64,000 nucleotides of DNA, taken from Duganella zoogloeoides. Its GTDB lineage: Bacteria; Pseudomonadota; Gammaproteobacteria; Burkholderiales; Burkholderiaceae_D. Location: positions 124,001 through 188,000 of the forward strand of contig NZ_CP140152.1 in assembly GCF_034479515.1 (NCBI RefSeq). The letters are read 5' to 3'. The position numbers were made by a program, and so were the translations under genes. Below are positions 46,595-54,964 of the stretch, piece by piece (the first letter of the stretch is position 1; each line of letters begins with the position of its first letter). The notes beneath the pieces were generated by a model. It was given only the letters and a program-made list of their open reading frames with translations. It was not told where the DNA came from and ran no database searches.

Positions 46595-47027
46595 ATTTCA
46601 GCGTGACCGGCACCACCACCTTGTCGTCACCGATCTCGATGGCCGCATCGGTAAAGTCGGGAGGACCGAACTTGCCGCGCGCATCGCGGCTGAACGCATA
46701 ATTTTCCTTCGGCACGCCAATGAAATTGCGGTCGAGCTTGTTGTTCTGGTTTTCATCCTGGTACACCAGCACGGCCCACGTACCCTTGGGCACGTTGTCG
46801 ATGGTGACGGTGGTCTGGCCCGCTTGCGCCGGCGCCGAGCCGGAGTACGTGCAATCCTTGAGGAAGTGTTCCTTGTCGCAGACGGCGGCATTGATCTTGC
46901 CCTTGCCGCCGGCCACGCCGCTCACTTTCACTTCGACGCTGGCGGCCGAGGCCGACCCCGCACACAGGGCGCAGGCCAGCCACAGCATGGCGCGAAAGAA
47001 GGAGGGCTTGTGGTAGGCTGTACGCAT
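46593..47027 (-). CDS. DUF2141 family exported protein
   Basis: Secreted protein of 144 residues with a signal peptide (ending GSASA) and a beta-sandwich DUF2141 domain: GKINAAVCDKEHFLKDCTYS, then TTVTIDNVPKGTWAVLVYQD and DENQNNKLDRNFIGVPKENY. Two cysteines in the domain may pair. The start at 47027 has AAGGAA eight bases upstream. It is divergent from crtZ, with only 46 bases between start codons, so the two share a promoter region. DUF2141 genes often sit beside carotenoid or terpenoid genes; the role is unknown. Confidence 0.83.
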   Translation of the reverse strand: MRTAYHKPSFFRAMLWLACALCAGSASAASVEVKVSGVAGGKGKINAAVCDKEHFLKDCTYSGSAPAQAGQTTVTIDNVPKGTWAVLVYQDENQNNKLDRNFIGVPKENYAFSRDARGKFGPPDFTDAAIEIGDDKVVVPVTLK

Positions 47028-47073
47028 ATGGTTTTCCTTGTGTAATAAGTGTGTTGAGTGTGTTGGAGTGGCG

Positions 47074-47631
47074 ATGTTATTGAATACAGCTATCGTATTG
47101 CTGACCGTGGTGTTCATGGAACTGTTTTCCATCGTCGCGCACAAATACATCATGCACGGCTTCGGCTGGGGCTGGCATAAGTCGCACCACGAGCCGCGCA
47201 CCGGCTGGTTCGAGAAAAACGACCTGTTTGCCGTGGTGTTTGCCGGTGTGGCCATCGCCCTGATTTATTTCGGCACCGAAGGCCACGCGCCGCTGCAATG
47301 GATCGGCGCCGGCATGACCGCCTACGGCGCCTTGTACTTCATCGCCCACGACGGCCTGGTGCATCGGCGCTGGCCGTTTTCGTACACGCCGCGCAGCGGC
47401 TACCTCAAGCGCCTGTACCAGGCCCACCGCATGCACCACGCGGTGCCGGGCAAGCACGGCGCGGTGTCGTTCGGCTTCCTGTACGCGCCGCCCGTGGCCG
47501 AGCTCAAGCGCCAGCTGCAGGCGCTGCATGGCGGGGCGCTCGAAGGCCGTCTTCAGCGCGACGCCGTTCCGGCGGAGGGCGCTGCCACAGGCCCGCAGGA
47601 CGCTGCTGCATCTTCCGCAACCTCGAAGTAA
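47074..47631 (+). CDS. crtZ: beta-carotene hydroxylase CrtZ
   Basis: Membrane di-iron hydroxylase that converts beta-carotene to zeaxanthin. The histidine clusters of the fatty-acid-hydroxylase superfamily are present: HKYIMH (residues 23-28), HKSHH (35-39), HDGLVH, and HRMHH. Start at 47074 has GGAG six bases upstream; the 185-residue length is close to Pantoea CrtZ. It converges on crtB, and the two coding regions overlap by 128 bases at their 3' ends. It is probably transcribed with the promoter region shared with the DUF2141 gene. Confidence 0.92.
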   Translation: MLLNTAIVLLTVVFMELFSIVAHKYIMHGFGWGWHKSHHEPRTGWFEKNDLFAVVFAGVAIALIYFGTEGHAPLQWIGAGMTAYGALYFIAHDGLVHRRWPFSYTPRSGYLKRLYQAHRMHHAVPGKHGAVSFGFLYAPPVAELKRQLQALHGGALEGRLQRDAVPAEGAATGPQDAAASSATSK

Positions 47632-48499
47632 GGGCACTCACGCCCCCCTTGGCCAGCAACCACAGCTTGGCCGCTTTCGACGTACCGACCCGCACGTCCC
47701 ACGCGTGCGCGCCACGCGCCTTGACCTCGATGCCGATCTGCCGATAGACATTGCGCGCAGTGGCGATCGCCCACGCCGAGCGCAGGGGTAGCGCGACGAT
47801 GCCTTCATTGGCCGAGTCGTAATACGGTTCCGCATAATCGACCAGCCGGGCCGCCACCGTGGACAGCGCCGCCCGGTGTTCGGGCAGCGCCAGTTCGGAC
47901 GGCGGGATGCCCGCCTCGCGCAGCCAGGCGGCCGGCAGGTAGCAGCGGCCGATGTCCGCGTCGGCGACGATGTCGCGCGCGATGTTGGTGAGCTGGAAGG
48001 CCAGGCCCAGGTCGCATGCGCGGTCCAGCACATCCGCATCCTTGGCGCCCATGATGGTGGACATCATCAGGCCCACCACGCCCGCCACGTGGTAGCAGTA
48101 GCGCAGCGTGTCGTCGATGGTTTCGTACTGCGCGTCGTGCACGTCCATGGCAAAACCGGCCAGGTGGTCGTACGCGTATTGCGGCGCAATCGCGTGGCCC
48201 AGCGCCACTTCCTGGAAGGCCGCAAACGCCGGCTCGGTCATCGGCTCGCCCGCATAGGCACGCCGCGTTTGTTCTTCCAGCGTGGCCAGTTCGGCATACG
48301 CGTCGTGGGCGGGGGCTGCGGCAGCGGGCGCGAAGCCGAGTTCCTGGCCATCGACCACGTCGTCGCAATGGCGGCACCACGCGTACAGCATCAGCACGCT
48401 GCGCCGCACGTCGGCCGGGAACAACGTGGCGGCGGCCGCAAAGCTTTTCGAGCCCACCTTGATGGTCTCGGTGGCATGGTCCATCAACGCTTCGTTCAT
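47504..48499 (-). CDS. crtB: phytoene synthase CrtB
   Basis: Condenses two geranylgeranyl diphosphates to phytoene. Aspartate-rich motifs are HCDDVVDGQ and QLTNIARDIVADADIGRCYL. The product of 331 residues is about 20 longer than Pantoea CrtB, with extra residues in the C-terminal part that overlaps crtZ. The ATG at 48499 overlaps the crtI stop (ATGA). It is last in the crtEXYIB operon. Confidence 0.95.
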   Translation of the reverse strand: MNEALMDHATETIKVGSKSFAAAATLFPADVRRSVLMLYAWCRHCDDVVDGQELGFAPAAAAPAHDAYAELATLEEQTRRAYAGEPMTEPAFAAFQEVALGHAIAPQYAYDHLAGFAMDVHDAQYETIDDTLRYCYHVAGVVGLMMSTIMGAKDADVLDRACDLGLAFQLTNIARDIVADADIGRCYLPAAWLREAGIPPSELALPEHRAALSTVAARLVDYAEPYYDSANEGIVALPLRSAWAIATARNVYRQIGIEVKARGAHAWDVRVGTSKAAKLWLLAKGGVSALTSRLRKMQQRPAGLWQRPPPERRRAEDGLRAPRHAAPAAGA

Positions 48500-49995
48500 C
48501 GCGCCGTCCCCGCCAGTTCCGCGATCATCAGGCCGGCGGTGGCCTTGGCCGAACCGACCACGCCGGGCACACCGGCGCCCGGGTGGGTGCCGGCGCCCAC
48601 CAGGTACAGGTTGGCCAGGTCGGCATCGCGGTTGTGCGGGCGGAACCAGGCGCTTTGGGTGAGGATCGGCTCCAGCGAGAACGCCGAACCGACGTGGGCG
48701 TTCAACTGGTCGCGGAAATCGAACGGCGTGAAGAAGCGGCTGGTCACCAGCTGGCTGCGCAAGCCCGGCATGTAGCGCTCTTCCAGGTAGGCGAGAATGC
48801 GGTCGCGGTAGCGCGGGCCTTCCACGTCCCAGTCGATGTCGGCATTGCCCAGGTGCGGCACGGGCGCCAGCACGTAATGGCTGCCGCAACCGGGGGGCGC
48901 CAGCGTCGGATCGGTCACGCACGGCGCGTGCAGGTACAGGGAAAAATCTTCGGCCAGCGTTTTGCCGTTGAAGATTTCCGTGATCAGCGGCTGGTAGCGC
49001 GGGCCGAAGCACACGGTGTGGTGTTGCAGCTGGCTGTGGTGGTGGTTCAGGCCGAAGTACAGCACGAACAGCGAATTGGAATGGCGCTTGCCGGCCAGGT
49101 TTTTCGCTTGCGCCGGGCCGCGCGGGTGCTGGCCCAGCAGCTTGCCGTACGTGTGCACCACGTCGGCGTTCGACGCCACCGCCTGCGCGGCAAAGGCACG
49201 GCCGTCTTCCAGGCGCACGCCGGTCACGCGGTTGCCGGCCGTGTCGATCGCCGCCACCTTGGCGTTGAGTTCGATCTTGCCGCCGATGTCCTCGAACAGC
49301 TTGACCATGCCGTTGATCAGGGCGCCGGTGCCGCCGCGCGGGAACCACACGCCCCATTTGCGCTCGAGCGCGTGGATCAGCGTGTAGATCGACGAGGTGG
49401 CAAACGGATTGCCGCCGACCAGCAGCGAGTGGAACGAGAACGCCATGCGCAGCTGCTCGTCCTTGATGAAGCGCGACACCATGCCGTACACGCTCTTCCA
49501 CGCTTCGAGCTTGGCCAGTTGCGGGCCGGCGGCCACCATGTCGCGGATCGACAGGAACGGCACCGCGCCCAGTTTCAGATAGCCTTCGTCGAACACGGCT
49601 TTCGAGTAGGCGAGAAAACGCTGGTAGCCGGCCACGTCGTCGGGGTTGCGGGCGTGGATTTGGCGGTCCAGTGCTTCCTGGTCGTTGGCGTAATCGAAGT
49701 GGCTGCCGTCTTCCCAGCACAGGCGGTAGAACGGCGTCACCGGCAGCATTTCGACATAGTCGGACAGGCGCTTGCCGGCGGCCGTAAACAGTTCTTCGAG
49801 GGCGGACGGATCGGTGATCACGGTGGGGCCGGCGTCAAACGTAAAACCCTGGTCGTGGTACACGTAGGCGCGGCCGCCCGGTTTGTCGCGTTGTTCGAGC
49901 AGCGTGGTCTGGATGCCGGCGGCCTGCAGGCGGATGGCGAGCGCGAGGCCGCCGAAGCCGGCGCCAATCACCACGGCCTGTTTTGCTTGGTTCAT
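48496..49995 (-). CDS. crtI: phytoene desaturase CrtI
   Basis: FAD-dependent desaturase taking phytoene to lycopene. It has the dinucleotide motif VVIGAGFGGLALAIRLQAAG at residues 8-27, PGGRAYVYHDQGFTFDAGPT, and the C-terminal carotenoid desaturase signature GVPGVVGSAKATAGLMIAEL. Length 499 is normal for the bacterial lycopene-forming type. The start overlaps the crtY stop and its stop overlaps crtB (both ATGA). Confidence 0.97.
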   Translation of the reverse strand: MNQAKQAVVIGAGFGGLALAIRLQAAGIQTTLLEQRDKPGGRAYVYHDQGFTFDAGPTVITDPSALEELFTAAGKRLSDYVEMLPVTPFYRLCWEDGSHFDYANDQEALDRQIHARNPDDVAGYQRFLAYSKAVFDEGYLKLGAVPFLSIRDMVAAGPQLAKLEAWKSVYGMVSRFIKDEQLRMAFSFHSLLVGGNPFATSSIYTLIHALERKWGVWFPRGGTGALINGMVKLFEDIGGKIELNAKVAAIDTAGNRVTGVRLEDGRAFAAQAVASNADVVHTYGKLLGQHPRGPAQAKNLAGKRHSNSLFVLYFGLNHHHSQLQHHTVCFGPRYQPLITEIFNGKTLAEDFSLYLHAPCVTDPTLAPPGCGSHYVLAPVPHLGNADIDWDVEGPRYRDRILAYLEERYMPGLRSQLVTSRFFTPFDFRDQLNAHVGSAFSLEPILTQSAWFRPHNRDADLANLYLVGAGTHPGAGVPGVVGSAKATAGLMIAELAGTAR

Positions 49996-51194
49996 GCGGA
50001 AGTCCTGATCTGTTGAGGTTGGGTTTTGAGTGCGGCTGCCACAGCCTGCCCCACGGGCACCGGCGGCTTGCCGGAGACCACGCGCAACTGGTCGCCCAGC
50101 GTCGGGCGGCCGGCATAGAAGCGGGCAATCAGGGGCGCGGACAGCGTATAAAAGCGCTGCATCACGCGCCAGCGGTGGTCGGCTTCGCCGGCCAAAAACA
50201 GCATGCGGTTGAGCAGGCGGAAAAAGCGCTGGCGGCGCCACTCGCCGGTGGCGTGCGCGCGGATGGCGGCAAACAGCGCCGCCGCACGCAGGTCTGGTTG
50301 CTGTGCGATGCGTTCAGCCAGTCGCACCGCGTGCGGCAGCGAGTAACCGGTGGTCGGATGGAACAGGCCGGCGCGCAGGCCGCTGCTCGGCTGGCCGTGC
50401 AGGTCGTCCCAGTAGCCGTCGTGGTCGCACGCCAGCGTGATCGGCAGTGCGCCGCGCTCTTCGCGCAGCACTTCCACGATGCGCCAGCCGCGCGCGGCGG
50501 CGTAGGCGGCGATGTTGGCGCGCAGCCGTTCGGGATCGCGCTCGGGCGCATCGACGTAATGGGTGTCTTCGATCAGCAGCCGGTCCGGCCCGAACGGCAG
50601 CACGTACACGAAGCGGTAGCCGCCTTGCTGGGCCACGCTGGCGTCCATCAGAATCGGCGCCGTCAAGCCGTGCGGTGCGGCCAGGCGTACTTCCTGGCCG
50701 AGGAAAGTCTGGAAGCCGAGCGCCAGCCGGTCGCTATGGACCGGGCCGCGACCGTCGATCACGGCGCCCGCGTGCAGCACGGTGCCATCGACCAGCGTGA
50801 CCGAGGTGGGGGTGAGCGCGGCAATGGTGGTGTTGGTGCGCAGCGTGTCGCCCAGTATCGGTGCGAGCACTCGGGCGAAATCGTCGGATGCGATACTGGC
50901 GTAGCCGCCGGCCAGCGTGCGTTGCAGTTCCGGGAAGACCACCTCGTAGTGCGGCCACCGGGCCGCGACCAACGGCGCGAGCCAGGCGCGCTGGGCGTCA
51001 TCGAGATCGCTGTCATGGAACGACCAGGTGTGATTGCCGCCGATCTGCGCATCCTGTTCGAGCAGCAGGATGCGCAAGTCAGGGCGCGCCGTGCGCAGGC
51101 GCCAGGCGATCAACCCATTGGCCAGTCCGCCGCCGGCCAGGATCAGGTCGTACGGCTTTGCGTTCAGCGTGGCGTTGGTGCCGGCCGGCCTCAT
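49992..51194 (-). CDS. crtY: lycopene beta-cyclase CrtY
   Basis: Flavoprotein that cyclises both ends of lycopene to give beta-carotene. N-terminal dinucleotide motif YDLILAGGGLANGLIAWRL, then LLEQDAQIGGNHTWSFHDSD, and RLLIEDTHYVD, the family motif that carries the catalytic acid. Length 400 residues is slightly above Pantoea CrtY. The start codon at 51194 overlaps the crtX stop. Confidence 0.95.
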   Translation of the reverse strand: MRPAGTNATLNAKPYDLILAGGGLANGLIAWRLRTARPDLRILLLEQDAQIGGNHTWSFHDSDLDDAQRAWLAPLVAARWPHYEVVFPELQRTLAGGYASIASDDFARVLAPILGDTLRTNTTIAALTPTSVTLVDGTVLHAGAVIDGRGPVHSDRLALGFQTFLGQEVRLAAPHGLTAPILMDASVAQQGGYRFVYVLPFGPDRLLIEDTHYVDAPERDPERLRANIAAYAAARGWRIVEVLREERGALPITLACDHDGYWDDLHGQPSSGLRAGLFHPTTGYSLPHAVRLAERIAQQPDLRAAALFAAIRAHATGEWRRQRFFRLLNRMLFLAGEADHRWRVMQRFYTLSAPLIARFYAGRPTLGDQLRVVSGKPPVPVGQAVAAALKTQPQQIRTSA

Positions 51195-52666
51195 GTTGCT
51201 GCTCCGGCAGATACGCCGGCCAGGGCCTGCTCCACGATATCTGCCGCGCGCGTGGCGCCGCCAGCATGGGCCAGTTCGCTGGATAATGGCGCCAGGCGGC
51301 GCTGGTACGACGGATCGTCCAGCAGAGCGCGCAGGTGCGCCGCCAGTGCGGCCGCGCCGGTGATGCGCGCCGATGCCCGCCGGCCGATGCCCACATGGCA
51401 CACGCGTGCGGCCACGCCCGGTTGGTCGAAGGCGATCGGCAGCGCCAGCATCGGCGTGCCGGTGGCGATCGCATCCATCACGGTATTGAGGCCGGCGTGG
51501 GTGACCACGGCGTCGGCCCGGGCGAGGGCTGCCTGTTGTGGCGCATAGGCGCAGACGGTGGTGGCGCCCGGTGTGCCGGCCTGTTCGATTGCTTTGGACT
51601 GGCGGGCATCGAGACCGCCGCAGTGGGCCGCCAGCAGTTGCACGTCCAGCGCGCGGCAGGCCTTGGCGATGCGCTCGAAGGCGCCGAAGCGCTGGCCCTG
51701 CAAGGTGCCGAGCGAGGCGAATACCAGCGGTCGGTCCGGATCGAAAGCGGGCAGTGGCGTGGTGGCGGCCTGGACTCCGGCACTGCCACGTAGTGGGCCG
51801 ACGTGGTGAAAATGGTCGGGCAGGTGCCGGCGCGGGAAATCGAAACCGGCGATCGTCTGGCTGATCTGTGCCAGCGGCGACAGGCACTCGTGCATGGCGT
51901 CGCGCGGGGAGATCCCCAGGTTGCGCGCCTGGCGTTCGATGGCGCGCCGGTGCGGTGTCATGATCCAGTCGTACACGCTGGTACTGCCCGCCACCATTTG
52001 CAGGCCGCGCGCGCTGGCGTCGTAACCGAACGGCATCACCGGCAGCGGCACGGCTGCTTCGCGGTTGACGGGCAGGGCGCACGCGACCGAGACGAACGGC
52101 AGCTGCAGCGCCTCGGCCACCAGGCCCGCTGCCGCTTCCATCTGGTCGCCGAGCAGGGCATCGATGCGCAGCGCTTCGATGGTGCCGGGCAGCTCCTCGC
52201 ACAGCATGCCGGTGGCGTCGGCCATGTCGAGGATGACCTTGCGCAGGCCCAGCGGGCTGCCGGGATTGGCGGCACGGCGCAGCGCTGCTGCCAGCGAGCC
52301 GGGCGGAAAGCGCCGGGCGCCCAGCGCGTAAAAAGCGATGCCGGGAACAAGGGGGGCGGCGGCGCTTGGGGAGCGATTATCTCCCAGGTAGCCAGCGCCA
52401 GCGCTCGCCGCGTGGCCGGCGTGACCGTTCAAGGTGCCGGCCATGCTTGCGCCAAGGTAGGCGGCCGCATCAGGCCGGTGCAGGAACGTCACGCGGTGGC
52501 CGCGCCGTACCAGTTCGCCAGCCAGCGCGGCCAGCGCGCTGAAGTGACTGGGAAATGCCGGCGCCACCACGCCGAAATGCTGCGGGTGGATGGAGGCCGC
52601 CACGCCTGGCGGGCGCGCCGATGCGGACATAACCAGGCTTGCCGCGGCGACCTGCCCGCCGGTCAC
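51191..52666 (-). CDS. crtX: zeaxanthin glucosyltransferase CrtX
   Basis: Family GT1 transferase that adds glucose from UDP-glucose to zeaxanthin hydroxyls. The C-terminal UGT-like region has VVTHAGLNTVMDAIATGTPM and LPIAFDQPGVAARV. 491 residues, longer than Pantoea CrtX (about 430), with an extra Ala/Gly-rich N-terminal stretch. The GTG at 52666 overlaps the crtE stop (GTGA) and matches the 4-base overlaps of the other junctions; an ATG at 52630 (MSASARPPG) is the alternative. Confidence 0.88.
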   Translation of the reverse strand: MTGGQVAAASLVMSASARPPGVAASIHPQHFGVVAPAFPSHFSALAALAGELVRRGHRVTFLHRPDAAAYLGASMAGTLNGHAGHAASAGAGYLGDNRSPSAAAPLVPGIAFYALGARRFPPGSLAAALRRAANPGSPLGLRKVILDMADATGMLCEELPGTIEALRIDALLGDQMEAAAGLVAEALQLPFVSVACALPVNREAAVPLPVMPFGYDASARGLQMVAGSTSVYDWIMTPHRRAIERQARNLGISPRDAMHECLSPLAQISQTIAGFDFPRRHLPDHFHHVGPLRGSAGVQAATTPLPAFDPDRPLVFASLGTLQGQRFGAFERIAKACRALDVQLLAAHCGGLDARQSKAIEQAGTPGATTVCAYAPQQAALARADAVVTHAGLNTVMDAIATGTPMLALPIAFDQPGVAARVCHVGIGRRASARITGAAALAAHLRALLDDPSYQRRLAPLSSELAHAGGATRAADIVEQALAGVSAGAAT

Positions 52667-53604
52667 GACGCGCGCGCAGCGGCCAGCGGGCCGGCGTTGC
52701 GGAACAGCGTGCCTACCAGGCCGCGCGTGCCTTGCTTGCCGCCGATGGCGTCGCTCAGGTAGGTGTCGGCCTCGCGCAGGTGGTCGGCCAGGCGCCCGGC
52801 CGTGCGTTCGCGTCCCAGCGTGGCGTTGAAGGTGGCCTTGCCGGCGTCCTGGCCGGCATCCTTGCCGGTGATGGCGGCGTCGGCGTCATCGAGCAAGTCG
52901 TCCTTGATCTGGAACGCCTGGCCGGCCGACAGCGCGAACGCGCGCAGCGCCTGCAGCACGCGTTCGTCGGCCTCGGCGATGATGGCGGCCATTTCCACCG
53001 ACAAGCCCAGCAGCACGCCGGTTTTCAACTCGTTGGTGCGGGCGATGTCGTCGAGCGAGCGCTGCGGGTTGCCGTGCAGGTCGAGGAACTGGCCGCGCAC
53101 CAGGCCCTGGGCGCCGACCGTGTCGGCCAGCGCGCCGACCAGCCGGGTGCGCACATGGGCCGGAATGTCGGGCGCCTGCGACAGCAGCTGAAATGCCCGG
53201 CTGAGCAGGGCGACTGACGCCAGGATGGCGACATGTTCGCCGAACTGGCGGTGCACGGTGGGCAGGCCACGGCGCAGCTTGGCGTCGTCCATGCAGGGCA
53301 GGTCGTCGAGGATCAGCGAGGCGGCGTGCACCAGTTCCACCGCGCAGGCGGCGTCGAGCAGTGCTGGCGAGGTGCAGCCGAGGTCGCGCGCGACCAGCAT
53401 CAGCAGCAGCGGACGCATGCGCTTGCCGGTGCCGAGCGTGGCGGCGCGCATGGCGGCCGTGAGCGGATCGGACCGGCCCTGGTCGGGCAGCGCCTGGCTG
53501 AGACGCTCTTCGATCTGCCGGCGGATCTCTTCCATGTCCGATGCTGATGGATCATGGCCAGGCTCGCTACCGAAGTTGCTGGTCCGTAAAATCTTGGTAG
53601 CCAT
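52663..53604 (-). CDS. crtE: geranylgeranyl diphosphate synthase CrtE
   Basis: Prenyltransferase making the C20 precursor of carotenoids. The first aspartate-rich motif DDLPCMDD (from Asp100) and the second DDLLDD are both visible, with GKRMRPLLLML before the first. 313 residues, close to Pantoea CrtE. AAGGAA precedes ATG 53604. It heads the five-gene crtEXYIB operon; no idi or crtW gene is in the window. Confidence 0.93.
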   Translation of the reverse strand: MATKILRTSNFGSEPGHDPSASDMEEIRRQIEERLSQALPDQGRSDPLTAAMRAATLGTGKRMRPLLLMLVARDLGCTSPALLDAACAVELVHAASLILDDLPCMDDAKLRRGLPTVHRQFGEHVAILASVALLSRAFQLLSQAPDIPAHVRTRLVGALADTVGAQGLVRGQFLDLHGNPQRSLDDIARTNELKTGVLLGLSVEMAAIIAEADERVLQALRAFALSAGQAFQIKDDLLDDADAAITGKDAGQDAGKATFNATLGRERTAGRLADHLREADTYLSDAIGGKQGTRGLVGTLFRNAGPLAAARAS

Positions 53605-53752
53605 GGCGCATTTCCTTGTGCTGTAATGTGATGCGGCGGGATGTTTGACGTTGCCGAAAATTATGTAAAAGTTGCTTTAGACCTCATAGAATCATCATAC
53701 TCAAGCTTTGCCTATCCTACCCTGCCGATCCAATCGTGCGCCAGTTAAAAAT

Positions 53753-53774
53753 AGCGGGTCATCAGCGGGTCATC
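53753..53774. repeat. 11-bp tandem repeat upstream of the binding-protein gene
   Basis: AGCGGGTCATC occurs twice in a row (53753-53763 and 53764-53774), followed by a partial AGCGGGG. It lies in the 246-base spacer between crtE and the next gene, in which I see no other clear element; a minus-strand promoter for crtE was not resolved. Confidence 0.6.
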
Positions 53775-53850
53775 AGCGGGGCGGCAGCCCTCGGCATGGC
53801 CCCGAATGCTGTGCTACCATGCAATGGTTTCTTATAGGAAAGACAAAGGG

Positions 53851-54642
53851 ATGCGGGTAACGAACTGGTTTCTTGCCGTACTGCTCAGCGCTGGCGTGTG
53901 GACGCCCGCCGTCGCCATCGAGCGAGTGGCGGTCGGGGCCAGCTTTCACCTCGTGTACGAGCAGGATGCTGCGGGCCGGCCCACCGGTCTGGCTGTGGAT
54001 GTGCTGCGTGCGCTGGCCGCGCGCGCCGGCGACACCGTGCGCTTCCAGTTCTATCCCTGGCCGCGCGCGCAGGCGATGGTGGAGCGCGGCCAGGCCGACA
54101 TCCTCGTCGGCCCCTACCGCTCGGCCGAGCGGCTCAAGCGCTTCGACTTCCTCGACCAGCCGTTTTACCGCGATCGCCTGGTATTTTATGCGCGCAGCCA
54201 GGGCGGCGCCACCTGGCAGGGCGACTTCCGTAGCCTGGCGGGCAAGCGCGTGGCGGCAGTGCGCGGCTGGCACTACGGCGACAGTTTCGACGTGGCGCGG
54301 CCGCTGTTCGACCTGGGCGAGGTATCGCAGGTGGATAACGGCTTGCGCATGCTGGCGCTGGGGCGCGTGGACCTGTTTGCCAGCAACCAGCGCAATACCG
54401 ACGCGCTGGTCAAGGAGTTGCGCCTGGACGGCGCGCTCACCGTGCTGTGCCCCGACATCGGCCGCATCGACGGCTACCTGGCGTTTCCGCGCACGCCGAA
54501 GTTTGCGGCCGCGCGCCAGCAGTACAACCTGTTGTTCAACCAGATGGTGCGCTCGGGCGAGTTGCAAAAGCTGGGCGTGAAGAACCGCGTGCAGGTACCA
54601 ACCGGCGAGCCGGTTGCAACGTCCAATGCGGCATGCAAGTAA
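53851..54642 (+). CDS. exported amino-acid-type substrate-binding protein
   Basis: Periplasmic solute-binding protein of 263 residues of the SBP_bac_3 type. The signal peptide ends TPAVA; the domain has GLAVDVLRALAARAGDTV and GQADILVGPYRSAERLKRFD, typical of family 3 polar amino acid binding proteins. No permease or ATPase gene is adjacent, so it may serve a transporter elsewhere or act as a sensor. ATG 53851 has AAAGGG just upstream. Confidence 0.85.
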   Translation: MRVTNWFLAVLLSAGVWTPAVAIERVAVGASFHLVYEQDAAGRPTGLAVDVLRALAARAGDTVRFQFYPWPRAQAMVERGQADILVGPYRSAERLKRFDFLDQPFYRDRLVFYARSQGGATWQGDFRSLAGKRVAAVRGWHYGDSFDVARPLFDLGEVSQVDNGLRMLALGRVDLFASNQRNTDALVKELRLDGALTVLCPDIGRIDGYLAFPRTPKFAAARQQYNLLFNQMVRSGELQKLGVKNRVQVPTGEPVATSNAACK

Positions 54643-54718
54643 GCGCGCACGCCTGACGCAGGCGTGCACGACGGCGGCGCTTGCGCTAAGCTGGCGCTTC
54701 GTCTAACAGGAGAGCACC

Positions 54719-54964
54719 ATGACCCCCGAGCTCGACAGGCGGCAGCGACGGCCGGAAACGTCGCAGACCTCAGATACGGCAGGCTGGCACTCCTTCGATT
54801 TCATCGTGCGCCAGGCCTTGCAGGTACAGCGCGACATCGGCACCCCCGGTGCGGTGGAAATGCTGCAAAACATCGGGCTCAACCCGCAGGTGATCGCCCG
54901 CGTGCTGAGCCCCGAGCGCCAGGTCCGCGCCGAGGACCTCAGGGCGGTCGCTCAGTCCTTGTGA
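54719..54964 (+). CDS. hypothetical small protein, 81 residues
   Basis: Coding call rests on AGGAGAG, seven bases before the ATG, and on the short space to the preceding gene. The protein has no signal or membrane segment; residues 25-75 (FIVRQALQVQRDIGTPGAVE, NPQVIARVLSPERQ) look like a compact helical domain. It is 3'-overlapped by 13 bases with the convergent transporter. Family not recognised. Confidence 0.6.
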   Translation: MTPELDRRQRRPETSQTSDTAGWHSFDFIVRQALQVQRDIGTPGAVEMLQNIGLNPQVIARVLSPERQVRAEDLRAVAQSL

